A stretch of DNA of 64,000 nt from Siniperca chuatsi (Eukaryota > Chordata > Actinopteri > Centrarchiformes > Sinipercidae). Each line of letters starts with the position of its first letter. Position 1 is the stretch's first letter. The notes beneath the pieces were generated by a model. It was not told the DNA's origin. It saw only the letters and a list, made by a program, of their open reading frames with translations, and searched no databases. Shown here piece by piece: positions 44,346-56,589 of the stretch. The stretch covers positions 24,177,206 to 24,241,205 of the forward strand of contig NC_058044.1 of assembly GCF_020085105.1 (NCBI RefSeq), given 5' to 3'. Position numbers and translations under genes: made by a program.

Positions 44346-44952
44346 TCAAGACCGTGCATCTGTTTTTGACTTCACTATTGTGATCACGCTCGTCGCTGTT
44401 GCCACCTTCCCTGGTATGAGTGGACCAATGACTGATGACGGCACCCCTCCCCCTCCCCCTCCAGCCCTAACCCCGACCCCGACAGTGGGGCTCCGTGCCA
44501 CAGTCCTGGCGAAGGTCTGTAACGCCTCGTACTTAGACCTCAGAGTGTCCAGCTCAACGCGCATCGAAGCATTCTCATTGGCCAGTTTGTCCACCTCCTG
44601 CTGCAGCTGGGCCTTCTGCTTCTCCAGCTCCTCCTTCTGGGTCACTCGCTTCACCCGGCAGCTGGCGGCGTAGCCCCGGTTCTTCAGGGTGCGCCGCCGT
44701 TGTTTCAGTTGCAGGATCTCTTCTTTGGTGAGCCCTCTGAGGTGCTGATTCAGCTCCCGCACTGACATGGTCACCAGCTCCTCGTCTGTGAGGCTGGTGC
44801 CATTCTCCCCCGGCTCACGCTTCACCTGGAGGAAACAGGAGGAGGAAGGGGAGTGAGACAGAGAGAGAACAACATATAAGATAGAGAGTGTAATTCAGTG
44901 TAAAGCACTATCTTACCTTCAAGGCTTTATTTCCTTTGTTAGTCGTCGTCAT
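44346..44952 (-). CDS. mafg: Small Maf bZIP transcription factor MafG
   Basis: Two coding exons, 44917-44952 and 44346-44825, encode 171 residues. MafG has a DNA-binding basic leucine zipper but no activation domain. It pairs with NRF2, NRF1, BACH or NF-E2 p45 at Maf/antioxidant response elements in the nucleus, or represses as a homodimer. The start [20 protein letters not shown] is characteristic. The extended homology region [20 protein letters not shown] is followed by the basic region ([19 protein letters not shown], with the Maf-family Tyr) and a leucine zipper to about residue 110. The Gly-rich insert (RAGGGGGGV) makes it slightly longer than human MAFG (162). The start codon exon begins at 44982 after TCCGTAG. 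Confidence 0.96.
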
Positions 44953-45822
44953 GCCACAAGAGCCTTGCTCTTCTGAACAGACCTACGGAGACGCAACAGA
45001 GTAAAAAACATGAGCAAAGAAGCAACATAACAGACAGCTGAAGTTCTGTGTAAAGCCAGTTAACAGAGTAATAGCATTTAAAAAGTTCACTTTAAACCAC
45101 TGTGTTTAAGAACAATAATGCTTCCTTGAGATCAGTAAAAACATACAAAGTGTGTGTCAATACCCACCTGGACCAGTGGAGACATACCACATTGAAATCT
45201 ACTGTTGGAGCACTGTGTGAGCATGTTACAGGATTATGCATCTGTGTCACAGTGTATGAGTGAAAGTGACACACACAAACTTTTCTTAGAATTTCCCTGA
45301 CTTCCTGTTTCCTGGTGGTTACACTAACAGTGCCCACTACCTTTGTGTTGTTGAACTCTTATTGGTTGGCTTTAGGCCAATAGGAATGTAATGAATGTGA
45401 AAGAAGAGGAAGTGGTAAAATTTGTGGGAAGGACTCCAGGGGAAAACCAACTGTTAGAGCCGTAACACACACACAGACACACACACACCTTACCCGTAGA
45501 GACTGGAGAGAAGTAGAAAGACAGACCTACACCTACTAGGGATAAAAATGAAAGCAAACCAGATAAAATGATGTATATGCATTTGTACCAAAGTGGAAAC
45601 AAGAGACAAAAGGATGGTGGTGTGGATCAGAAGTCAACAAAGAGGGAGCCTGGAAGTGCAAAGATGAGATCAGTCCTTAGAGCGCACAGCTCCACAGATG
45701 AGCATCTCCACAAGCTCTCAATGAGATGCTTTGTATGGTGCAGTTGGTCTGGCTCTCATCTCTAAGACCTGTGTGTGTGTGTGTGTGTGTGTGTGTTCGA
45801 TAAAGTGCGGCTATTGTTGCTG

Positions 45823-45865
45823 CTGCTGAGTGATCATCATGAGACCAGTCATGATGACTCAGCAG
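45823..45865. promoter_or_regulatory. Palindrome with antioxidant/Maf response element
   Basis: The arms CTGCTGAGTGATCATCATGA and TCATGATGACTCAGCAG are reverse complements apart from a 3-nt insertion, around a 6-nt loop. The right arm contains ATGACTCAGC (45854-45863), a perfect match to the RTGACNNNGC antioxidant response element core, which NRF2-small Maf dimers bind. It lies in intron 1 of mafg, about 870 bp from the start-codon exon. Confidence 0.5.
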
Positions 45866-47631
45866 ATTCCTGATCTCACTCTCTCACCCCCCCCCCCAAC
45901 TGCCGTGCAAATTTCTGCTCTCCTCTGTCACTTTTTACCCCCCCCCCCGTTTCCTGCACCCCTTACAACTGTCTAACTCCTGAGTGAGGGTTTGCCCAAA
46001 ATATAGTTCCAGGCTATGTAAAGCCTACAGGGCACGAGGGGGGGGGGGGTCAACGAGAGAACGTGCTCACATGTAATTGACTGTCTAATGGACAGTGAAA
46101 TGCGGTTGTCCTCAAATCATAAAAAGGCATGCTTCTCAGCCAAACCACCACACCTGATACTGCTGAATCAGACGTTTAGTTAAACCAATTTGCTGAAGAC
46201 AGCCTGTTGTCTCCCTTTATGTATTTATACTCTCTGAAGTAAGAAGCAAATTTGGAAATAAGTTATATTTCTTCAGTCATTCACAAGTTGGGTAATTTAA
46301 AAAGCTCCTTGTTTAGGGAAGTGATGAAATGCAAGTGACATTAGGCAACGTGTCTGTTCTTGTTTCATTCTTATTCTTTTCTGTCGAAAGGCCCGGCACT
46401 GAGCATGCCAGTGAGCCTCCCCCACGTCGCACCTCTGCCTGTCTGTCTGTGAGGGTGCGTGAGCGTGTGCAAGCGCTGCCACAAATCATACAGTTATAAA
46501 TAGCTGTAGATCAAAGAAACATGTACACTACAAGCACATACAAGTTATCACACACAACGCACGTCAAATGCACAGCAACTCAAAATTCTGTCAAAAATTC
46601 AATAAAATGATGAAGAATATGAAAAAAAGAGTGACACTTCACTTTTCCTCACATACGAGGTTTACTATGATGGAGCAATGGCACTGCTTGATTCAGAGCA
46701 TTTGACATCAGCACTTCAAGCTCTCTTTAAGTCAGTCAATTATAAATGGTCTTTCATATAGAGCTTCTTCTCAATAAACTAATATCTTCCATCCTCATGT
46801 ACCACTGCAGTCTTACATTTTGTCAGGATGCAGCCTCCCACAGCTGGAGGTGCACCATCGCACAATAGATGGATCAAAGACATGAAGACTGAGGGTGGCT
46901 GGTGGGTGTGGTGAAGAGAGGGGGGGAGGGAAAACAGAGGGGGCAAAAAGGAGGCGGTTTTCCTGCCAGGCGCTGGTTTATTTCCCCTGTGCCCAAAACC
47001 CAACCCCCTCTAACCCCATCTACATACAAACAAAAAGCATGCCGGCATGCGCACGCACACACACATACACACACACACACCCATTCCCCTACCGCCATGC
47101 CAGTGGGGCACAATAAAACACACACGTAAAACGGTCGGCTGCAAGTACACAAACGTGCAACTGTAGTTGTGTTTAAAGTGCTAAACAACGCTTGATACGT
47201 GCGGAAATTGAACATACTGTACATGGCTCAGAGGTTTTCTTCCGTACTTGACAACACCATATTAAAATGTTAGGGAATTTTTAGTTGTCTTAGATGAAAG
47301 CAACTAGCAAATGGAAATATTGCAGGTGCACAGAAGGTATTGTAGTATCTATATCCATACAGATCCAGCTCCTTCGTAATCATTTTTAGTATCTGCAAAT
47401 GTCTTAGTTTCATATATTATGGCTTACTTTTAATTACATGTCCTCTGCAGAAATAATCAATCACTGTCTGTGGTTTGTACATTTTGTTTAGTAACGATGA
47501 GAAAATTTTAGACTACAAAATGTGCCAGATTTGGCTATGAACAAATTAACAGTAACTGATGGATCTGATCATGAGCTAAATCCAACTAAGTTACACTGAT
47601 GAGTTCAGAAAAGGATAGTATCTGTGCTATG

Positions 47632-47685
47632 GCTACAACTAATGATTATTTTCATTATTGATTAATGTGCTAATTATTAGGGCGT
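47632..47685. repeat. Fragment of AT-rich ATTAATCG-type repeat, cut by a SINE
   Basis: Reads GGCTACAACTAATGATTATT then TTCATTATTGATTAATGTG, the left end of the family seen at 51385, and is interrupted by the SINE-like sequence that follows. Confidence 0.5.
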
Positions 47686-47825
47686 CCTTGTAGCCAAATG
47701 GTTAAGGGGCATAATCACAACCTCCCCGATCTTGGACAGTTTGCTGCATGTCATACCCCTCTCTCTATTCCCCTCATTTCCTGTCCACTAAAAGGCAAAA
47801 ATGCCCTAAAAATCTGAGTAGTAGT
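47678..47825 (+). mobile_element. tRNA-derived SINE remnant
   Basis: Begins GGGCGTCCTTGTAGCCAAAT and continues with a TAGCCAAATGG stretch resembling a tRNA A box. The body TTGCTGCATGTCATACCCCT, CTCTCTATTCCCCTCATTTC and GGCAAAAATGCCCTAAAAA is typical of a widespread fish SINE. A B box is not recognisable, so it is probably inactive. Confidence 0.65.
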
Positions 47826-48950
47826 CATAGTAGTTATAGCTAGAGTAGTGGTAGTAGTGGTGTTAGTATACACAGAGCAAGACAGTACATTAAGTTTGGG
47901 GCCTATTTCACCAAAGTTAGACAACATAAAATCTGACCTACACCACAACATAAAACTGAAATAAACTAGTTTGTGTGTGTGTGTGTGTTTTCTGAGAGCT
48001 CAGGCCATGTGTAAGTCACCCAGGTTAAAGATCATCTGCTGAGCAAAGACATAGCCATTCATCTTGGGCGTACACACCCAGACACACACACGCACACAAA
48101 TACAAAAGTGCCAGAGGTGTCCTTCCCATAATGCTTGCGGGGTGGTCGCTGCGGTGTGGTCAATGCCACAGTCACTGTTGCTACAACAGACAGCTTTTTT
48201 GCTGTGGCAGGCTGTATTTTTTATGGAGCAACCGAAAGAACGCTGACAACTAAAGAGCAGAGCTGCTTACGGTTACAGTGCAGAGACACAACACACACAC
48301 ACACACACACACACGGGACATGGGGACAGGGATGGAAGAAGAGGTGAGAAGTGGTGGAGATGAGTAAAATACAGCTAGAAGAGAGGAAAAGATAAGAAAG
48401 TGAGGAGAAAAGAGGGTGAGGAGTTGGTAGGATAGCAAGATGAAGACAGACTAGGTAAGAAAGGAGGAGAAAGGGTGGGTGCTGGTGGTGGTGAAGGAGG
48501 ACTGAAAGAATGCTGACGTCTCCAGAGCTGATTAGCGTTACAGCGGAGACATCACACCCACAGCCGAGAAAAATGCTGAGTATGGAGGGAGGACGGGGTG
48601 GGGGGTGCAAATGACATGGGAGATAGAAGAGAGGAAAAAGAGAGAGGCAAGTGAGTAAGGAGGAGGAGGAGGAGAGGGACGTCGATGAGGAGGAACAGGA
48701 CGGGGGGTGCAGAGAAGGAGGAAAGAAGAGGGGGTGGGAAAGCGTTTGGGTGAAAATGCATCCTCAACACATTTGTAAGAGCTTAGCTGTTGGAGGGGGA
48801 CCAGGAAGGGAGGAATGGATGGAGGGGATTGGGGTAGAAAAAAAACCCCTGAACTCAGCAACGACCACGACTAAAACCTCCAATTAGAAAAGTTCTGAGG
48901 CTGATCCAGAGCAATGAAACTAGTGCTGACCCTCCCCCCCAACCTTCTGT

Positions 48951-49010
<60 letters not shown>
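48951..49010. repeat. Compound (TC)n(AC)n microsatellite
   Basis: About 14 TC units followed by about 16 AC units in mafg intron 1. Confidence 0.95.
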
Positions 49011-49015
<5 letters not shown>

Positions 49016-49754
49016 CCTTACATCCTGTCTTGTTGACAAATCAAGTCCTAGAGAAAGGATGAAAACAAGACTAATGGTGTGGCAGAATGTCAACACAGCG
49101 ATCATGGGGCTTATAAAGATAGATTAAAGAGCACAAGAAACTGCACAAGACATACAGCACCAGTCCTTTCTCTTCATGTAGTGCAGACGAACAGGGTGAT
49201 GAACTCTGTGTGTGTGTGTGTGTGGCTGGCTTCAGACAGAACTCTAATTAATCTTGTTTGAGAGAACCACTACCGCCACACAGAGAAGAATTTCTTAGAA
49301 AGAGACTTCCTACTTAAAAGATGGTGGCATGCTGCGCGCACACACACACACACACACACAGGAAAACAAATAGCCAGATTAGGTGCTTCACAAACAACCC
49401 GGGGGCTGGTGTGTGTGGGTGTACGCAAGCATAAACAAGGTAGCATATAGAGACTGATCAAGAATAGATTGTAAGAGTCACAAGTCCTTTGTGATGCAGT
49501 GGCAAGTCTGTCTTTATTGAATAATCCCAACATAACAACTGCTTTAACTGCGCCTCCTCCCTCAGGCAACTCTCTGAGCAATAATGGAGAACACAAAGGA
49601 TGGCAGCCGAGTGAGTCAGAGAAGACACACAGTAAGACACGGAGAGGACATGATGGAAAGACATAAAGAGAGAAAAATGTAGGGAGTGTGAATTAAAACC
49701 TCAGAGCGCCACAAAACTGGGCTCCTGGCTGCAGTCCACCCTGCCTTTGTTAGT

Positions 49755-49756
<2 letters not shown>

Positions 49757-49781
<25 letters not shown>
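49757..49781. repeat. Poly(A) run
   Basis: About 24-25 uninterrupted A; no retrotransposon body is obvious beside it. Confidence 0.9.
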
Positions 49782-49785
<4 letters not shown>

Positions 49786-50243
49786 GAGCAGTGCTCTTGC
49801 TCATTGATCTAGTGTGGGCCGAGGGTGTTGAGGGAGTTGGTAAATAATTAACGACGAGCGCTGTATGGAGGCTAATTGAGAATTAGGAATCAGATCGGCG
49901 ATAATGGCAACCTTTGTACAGAGAGGGGGCAGGCTCACAGCGGAGATACGTGGGCCATGGAGAGAGGGTGAGGAACTGAAGAGAAGGGGGGAGAAAAGAC
50001 ACCAGTTTGAGCTGTGTCTATGCGTGGAGAAAGAGCAGGAAGCTATTAACTGGGAGGTATGCAGAGCGTGAAATAAGCATGATAACACAGACAGAGAAGG
50101 GAGCCGAGGAGATGGAGAAAACACAGGGAAAGTGAAGGAGAAGACTTGTAAAGGAGAAAGAGTCTGGCCCCTCATATACATATTATAATATATGGAGAGA
50201 GAAGAGCGATCACTTTCACACTTTTCTGAGAGTTCAAAAAGGG

Positions 50244-50245
<2 letters not shown>

Positions 50246-50280
<35 letters not shown>
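50246..50280. repeat. (TG)n microsatellite
   Basis: About 17 TG units in mafg intron 1. Confidence 0.95.
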
Positions 50281-50281
<1 letters not shown>

Positions 50282-51384
50282 ACGTGCTGGTTAAGTGTTT
50301 GCGAGACAGTGTTTGTGCAAGTGTGTTATTAAAGGCGAGAAAAAGTCCTGGTGTCGACACGTTTTTCTCATTCCAGGTAGTAAGTTGGAGTGTGATGACA
50401 AATTTCCCAACACAAGCAAAAAAACTGCACTGTCAGGCAATTGAGCTCTGGCTCCTTTTTCTTTTTTCATAAGTGCTTTTTTTTTTTTTTTTAAAGGAGG
50501 AGAGAAATCATGTACCGTAGGTTAAGATAGTTCTCTCTTTGTGTGTGAATAACTGCGAGGGAGACAGCGATAAGTTAAACGGCATGTTACATTTATTCCC
50601 TTATTCCCCCCAGCGCTGTACATCCCCGGTCAGCAATACTAACTTGAGACAAAGACAAAGTTTTGGTGCTGCAGCAAAGTAAGCATGATGCATTCATCAT
50701 TATCAGTCACAGAAATGAGTTAATATCGTCAGAACCTTCTTGGCAAACATTTAAAAGCAGCAATGAACAGGGGGAGACATGTTTGTAGCTCAAAGAGGTA
50801 TCATGGAGAGTGGCCTTTTGCACTGGGACATTGCGGGTGACCATTTTAAGATTTCCCACTTGCGGTCACTCGTTTAAGATGGTATGACAGGCATTGTGGC
50901 TCACAAATACACACAGGGCCATAGTATGTGGGCATGTGCACATTCTACTGTAGTAATGAGGTCTCTTTTCCTTTATACAGTTAGTTTAGTCATGCCAAAC
51001 ATTTGGTTCATCCCACATGGGATTACAAGATGCCGCTATGTATCAAACATCAAAAATCTATTTTAATGTTATAGATATTTCTACATACTTTCAAATAACA
51101 TGTTTAAGTGGAAAATTTCAAATAAGTGCCTTTTGTGCCTCAAAAAGCAGAAGAAAAAAGAGAAATGCTACAAAGCCAAATTGTATCCAGATAAAAGGCT
51201 TTTTCCTCATCTCCTCCAAGACACTGGCTAACTTGCATGTTTTGTATGTGAACTTAGAATTAAGTTAACTTAATCATCCAAATGTATGTTCTGTTTTTAT
51301 AGTGCGCTGTTTCCATTACAAAGGATGATAGAAAATTGAGACTGTATGTTGAACAAATCTGTTTATCGTCCAGCTTTGTCAGCT

Positions 51385-51733
51385 TTAGAGCTGAAAGAAT
51401 TGAAAGGTTGATTAATCGATTAGTCAATCAACAGAAAATTCTTCAGCAACAATTTGGATTAATCGTTATTTTTTAAGCAAAAAGCAAAACAAATTCACTG
51501 GGTCCAGCTTCTTAAATGTGAATATTTCCAGGTTTTCTTATCTTCTATGATAGCAAATTGAATCTCTTTGGGTTTTGGACTGTCGGACCAAACAAGACAT
51601 GCGAAGATGTCACACCTTGTGATGGATATTTTTCAGTATTTTCTGACATTTTGTAGACTAAACAACTAATCGATTAAAATGTTAAAATTTGTTAGCTGAT
51701 TAATCGACAATGAAAAGTTAGTTGCCCTAGTCC
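51385..51733. mobile_element. AT-rich ATTAATCG-type element, fullest copy
   Basis: Starts GAGCTGAAAGAATTGAAAGG then TTGATTAATCGATTAGTCAA, and ends TTAGCTGATTAATCGACAAT then GAAAAGTTAGTTGCCCTAG. The ends can pair with each other. Internal words TTTGGGTTTTGGACTGTCGG and ACTAAACAACTAATCGATTA are typical of an abundant teleost MITE-like family. Confidence 0.7.
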
Positions 51734-52759
51734 GCTTTGTCTACATAGGTCAAACAGACAGAGAGGGCGAGTAAAAAGGCTCCTGAGATATTTTAGTTGT
51801 CAGTACAAGAAAAATAAAAAAGAATCAGCATCCAGAGAAGATCAACATGCATCAGGTGTGATGGTTAAAAAGTTAAACCTGACTCCAGATGCCAATACGC
51901 TATCCCATCAGTCACATTCAATCATTCTGAAGGTGATTTGATAGAGGTATGCACCTACTTTGTTTCACAACAGCTCTGATGTTTAGTTTCTAAACTTGGC
52001 TTCAATGTGAACAGGTAAATTAAAACTCAGTGGAGAACTGTTGTTGCATGGAAATATGTTAATGCCACAGGTGAAGGCAAAGAGCTGGCGCCACATTTGA
52101 GGCACACACATATCTTTGTTCCCTCTCTTTGCTCCTTGGCATTGATCCACATCGGGTGCGTGTTTTTTTAATTTTTTTTTATTTAATTTAAAAAAGGTTC
52201 CGAAATTTATACCACAAATCTGGTATCGTCACACTGCAGTTAAAAAATGCGGCAATTTGGCGCATAGAGATGATGCAACTGGTTGACAACCTCTGGTACG
52301 GATACTCCTGTTACCAGGGCCTTGCATCTCCAGGGCTACATTCTCAATATCTCAACACTGCATGCAAAACAAAATCATTCCTAAGCCATGGAGTGTATGT
52401 GTCTATTTGTGTATGTGTGGGAATGAGAAGTCTCCTTTAACTGGAGCCTTCTCAAAAAAGCTCCAAAATAAACCCAAAGGTCCTCAGAGGGAAAACATGA
52501 GAACTTGACTCAAAGAGTGCTGATCACAGAGAGATTATTGATACAGAAAAGCGGCTTTGTAATACCGGTGTTTGAACACTCCGCAACCATTTCAGGACAG
52601 AGGATTGGATCAGTAATTTGAGCCACTTAAACTAAACTTAAACACATTTTCCATTTCCTAATCCTTTTGACTTCTTGTGCGTGCTGCAATGGGATTTATC
52701 TTGATTTCATATATTTTTCAGTTCTCAGGGAGGTTATGTAAATAAGGAGCCAAGACACT

Positions 52760-52796
<37 letters not shown>

Positions 52797-53519
52797 GTCA
52801 AAATAACACAAGGACAAGCAGCACACTCACACGGAAGCAGGAAAAACAGCAGCACAGCAATGATTATGCACCAGATCTGCTTACACCATATTTCATCATT
52901 ACTGTGGAGAAAAAACACTCAACTATTGATCTGCCCTACTGCTTCCCAGCCTCTCTCTCACCCACTCTCCGATTCCCTCTTTTATTCCTGCTTTCACTTC
53001 TCTCTTTTTTCTTCTCTCTCTCTCTCAGAAATTTGCAAACATAACAAGACTTTTCTGAAATGGATCCCAGTAGTAAACAAGATCATAAACACACAGGCGC
53101 TACTTAGAAATTATCTCCACAAACAGCGAACTCTCTCACACACACGCGCACACACACACACACACACACACAAGGTGGACACGATATTGAGAACACCTGT
53201 GCAATCTAATGCAATCCAGTACTATAGCTCTGCAATAAATGCTGCCTTTGGAAAGCTTCTTCTTTAATGCAGGGATGGATATAGAAAATACAACAGGAAC
53301 ATGTTACAATATAATGCTGTGCATTAGAACCAAAACATCATTAACGACCTCAAAATGTGTCCAACAAACCGAGGATCAAAAACTGTCAAGTACCAGAAGT
53401 TGGCACTGACTTAGGCAAACGTTTAACATTATTAGCTTCACAAGGGTAACATGTATGACAAGGCTACGGTATTTCATTGCATGTTTGTAAGTATCCATCC
53501 CTTGCAAACTTCTTATAAA

Positions 53520-53750
53520 ACTAGAGCTGAAATGATAAAAAATAATTGGCTATTTTGATGATCAATTATTGGTTTCAGTCATTTTTCAATTATTCTGGGG
53601 TTTGGAGATGTTTGGTAGGACCAAATATTACATTTGAAGAGCTCACCTTCGGTGATGAGCATTTTTTTGACGTTTCATAGACTAGACGATTGATTGAAAA
53701 AAAGAATCGGCAGATGAATCGATAATGAAAAAAATTTGTTTCAGCCCAAA
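53520..53750. repeat. AT-rich ATTAATCG-type repeat, shorter copy
   Basis: Starts TAGAGCTGAAATGATAAAAA and ends GAATCGATAATGAAAAAAAT then TTGTTTCAGCCC. An internal deletion relative to the copy at 51385 is likely. Confidence 0.6.
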
Positions 53751-53794
53751 ATACAAAACACAAACCAAGGTTTTGAGACAATACTTGACACGAG

Positions 53795-54135
53795 TAGGGT
53801 TGCAACTAGGCTAATAATAATAATTTTCATCAGTGATTAATCTGACGATTACTTTCTCAATAATTGATTGGCCTAGAAAATGTCAAAAAATTTGCTTAAT
53901 GTCATAAATTTCCTAAAGCCCAAGTTGACATATTCAAACAGCTTGTTTCATCTGACCAACAGTCGAAATCCCAACAATATTCACTTTACTATCATAGGAG
54001 AGTAAAAAAAAAAAAAACAGAAAATATTTAAATTTGAGAAGCTGGAACCAGTGACTTTCTTAGCATTTTTGTTAAAGACTTGAATAACTTTTCACTAATC
54101 GAGTAATCAACTAATCGTTTCAGCTCTCAAGGTGA
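53795..54135. repeat. AT-rich ATTAATCG-type repeat, reverse copy
   Basis: Starts GGGTTGCAACTAGGCTAATA and ends ACTAATCGAGTAATCAACTA then ATCGTTTCAGCTCT, i.e. opposite orientation to the copy just before it. Confidence 0.65.
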
Positions 54136-54281
54136 GTGCATCTCTTCCTTCCAGAAGTGTAAACACCTGTCTTAGTTCCTGTCCCATCCTTTCTTCCTCA
54201 CACACCTAGAGGACGTTTTACACAGTTTTACATCAATCTGACCCCAGTACATGCAGAAAATCAAACAAGTTTATATGAGAG

Positions 54282-54318
<37 letters not shown>

Positions 54319-55067
54319 CTGATGTGATAAAACTGTGATGTTACACTCATTACTTAGGACCGTCTCATGAAGAGAGAAGCTTCAGGTCAGGCATTGTTAA
54401 GGGCAGTGCAAAATGTTGTGAAGGCCAACCGATTGTAAAATGACTTCCCATTGCTACATCTTCTTTCCCCATCTTGCAAGTACAGCTAGGAACTCACACA
54501 CACACACACACACACCTAACCATGGTGCTTACACACACACACAGCCCCTACAGCAACTAGATCATAGCATCTTATAGGTGTTTTTAAATCCCCTGCTCTC
54601 TTCACACACTCTCTCACATGCACACACACACACTTTCACACACATGCACACGACAAGGCAAAGAAACTAGCTGTGGTAAGTAACAAGTGAAAACGCCATC
54701 TGTCAAGCGAGAGCGCATTTGCTTCGCCTCAGCATTTTCAGGGGAATGCCTTGAAGACAAAAAGGTCCTTGTTCTCAATTCTTTCCTCAAATCCCATCTC
54801 TCATTCTTCCTCCCTCTTCCTTCATCCCCCTTGCTCCGCGCGCCTTGCCGCTCCGCCACCATCAGCAAAGTTGCACACATAAGCATTGGTCAGCGTTCAA
54901 TTACCGTGAACACCAGGGAAGGATGGGGAAAGTACTTGACAGAGAAATGCACTTCAAGCACTGATTAAATACTGATACCAAGTATAAAAAAGTTTAGCCC
55001 CTTGGTTGTGTGTGTGCGTGCATGTAATGAGAATAGGAAATGGGGGGAAATGTGTGTGTGTGAGTGA

Positions 55068-55071
<4 letters not shown>

Positions 55072-55112
<41 letters not shown>
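55072..55112. repeat. (GA)n microsatellite
   Basis: About 20 GA units, directly after a short TG/TGAG repeat. Confidence 0.95.
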
Positions 55113-55114
<2 letters not shown>

Positions 55115-56589
55115 AGGGGGGTGCTCTTCTCTCCAATACTGATACAACTGTTTCATCATTATGACCCTCTATTACAGTACTTGCCAACTTGCTTACTACA
55201 TACTTTTGATACACTCAGCAGAGTGCTGACGCAAACTAAAGCTGCTGATATGGAGTCATTAGGGGGTGAAGTTTCTGTTTTTCTTGAGCCCACAGAGCTT
55301 CCCTATTACTCGTCAGTGTTTAAGAGTCGCAATGCTCATAGGTTGCTACCAGGCAGCAGATAATGGCCCATCTACAAGAGATCAATCAGAGGATATTCCC
55401 TTCCAACTCTTTACAGTTCAGTGAGGTGCTTTCTTTTTTTTTCTTTTTTTTAAGCACAAGTCTGTGTGTGGGTTCATGAGCAATCAGTGCTCAACATTAA
55501 CTGCCATGGGTATGTGCCCTCCCCTCCATGTTTCATTTGTTTTTGTCCAAATATATTTAATGATATTTACACACAAGGCTAATTTTTGATTTGTAGACTT
55601 TCCGACAAGGTTTTCAGCAAAAAGTGAGTGATCACTGCAAGATATCAAAAGGCAGCAAGTAGCCTATCATTGGTTGACCGCTTGTGACTGAAAATGATTT
55701 ATTTAGCTTAAGTCATAAGCCAAAAGTAAAAACAGGTTAAGCAACTAAATAATGTACAGCATATGTTAGTATCATGCCTGTGTGCACAGTCTTCCCATTT
55801 CCCTTAAATCCATATTGACTGAAAATGTATTTGAGCCCACTGAATAACCAAACCTCACTGAAAAATTAACAAATTTAGCACAATTGACATTTTAAAAACA
55901 TCCATTCCTCAGCCCACATGAGCTCTAATTATCCCGTAAACACGTCAACTACCTCTACATGACCGGGCCTATTTCATTTTGAGCCAAGCCCCCAAAATAA
56001 ACCGAGCTCTTCCTTCCCTCGCGCCAGACCTTTGTCCGCCCGCCTGCCGCCGGTGCCATGTTGCCATGGCTCCCTCATGCCTCCGCTCTGCTCGCGCAAA
56101 CGTTGAGAAATAACAACGTTGTGATGAATCAGCATCTCTGCCGCGAGCCCAGCCGGTGTACAACCAGGAACACCAGGAAATGGCCTGATTCTCTCTGTTT
56201 GAACCGACAGCACAAGTCACTTAAATGTCAAACGTATGACCTAATGTTAAAAAAGATGCATGAACTGAAGGCCTGTCGGAAGAACAGCGTCTGACACAAA
56301 GCAAAATGTCAAAACAGTCGCTCCAGCAGAGTCCCTGCTGCCCTCTCACTAACAGCTAGGATATAGGCTACTCTAGCTAGCCGCTGGACGTTTGACAGTT
56401 ACAAATGCACCACAAGGACAGCCGGGGTTGTTTATTGTTGTCGCCGGCTTTTATTCATTACATACGTTACTTATATCACACCGCCATGTATGCAAGCAGC
56501 TAGTCGACGAGAGGTTACCTCAAGAGTCAGTAAAACCGTCCGCTAAACAAATAAAATCCCCGCACACCTAACGAATAGCTGACTGGCCA

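Noticed and set aside
47682-47750. Possible tRNA gene
   Set aside because: Only an A-box-like segment is present, with no B box or cloverleaf; the downstream body marks it as a SINE remnant.
48250-48861. Ser/Pro/Leu-rich frames in mafg intron 1
   Set aside because: Same cause: a GGA-rich purine stretch and adjacent microsatellites.
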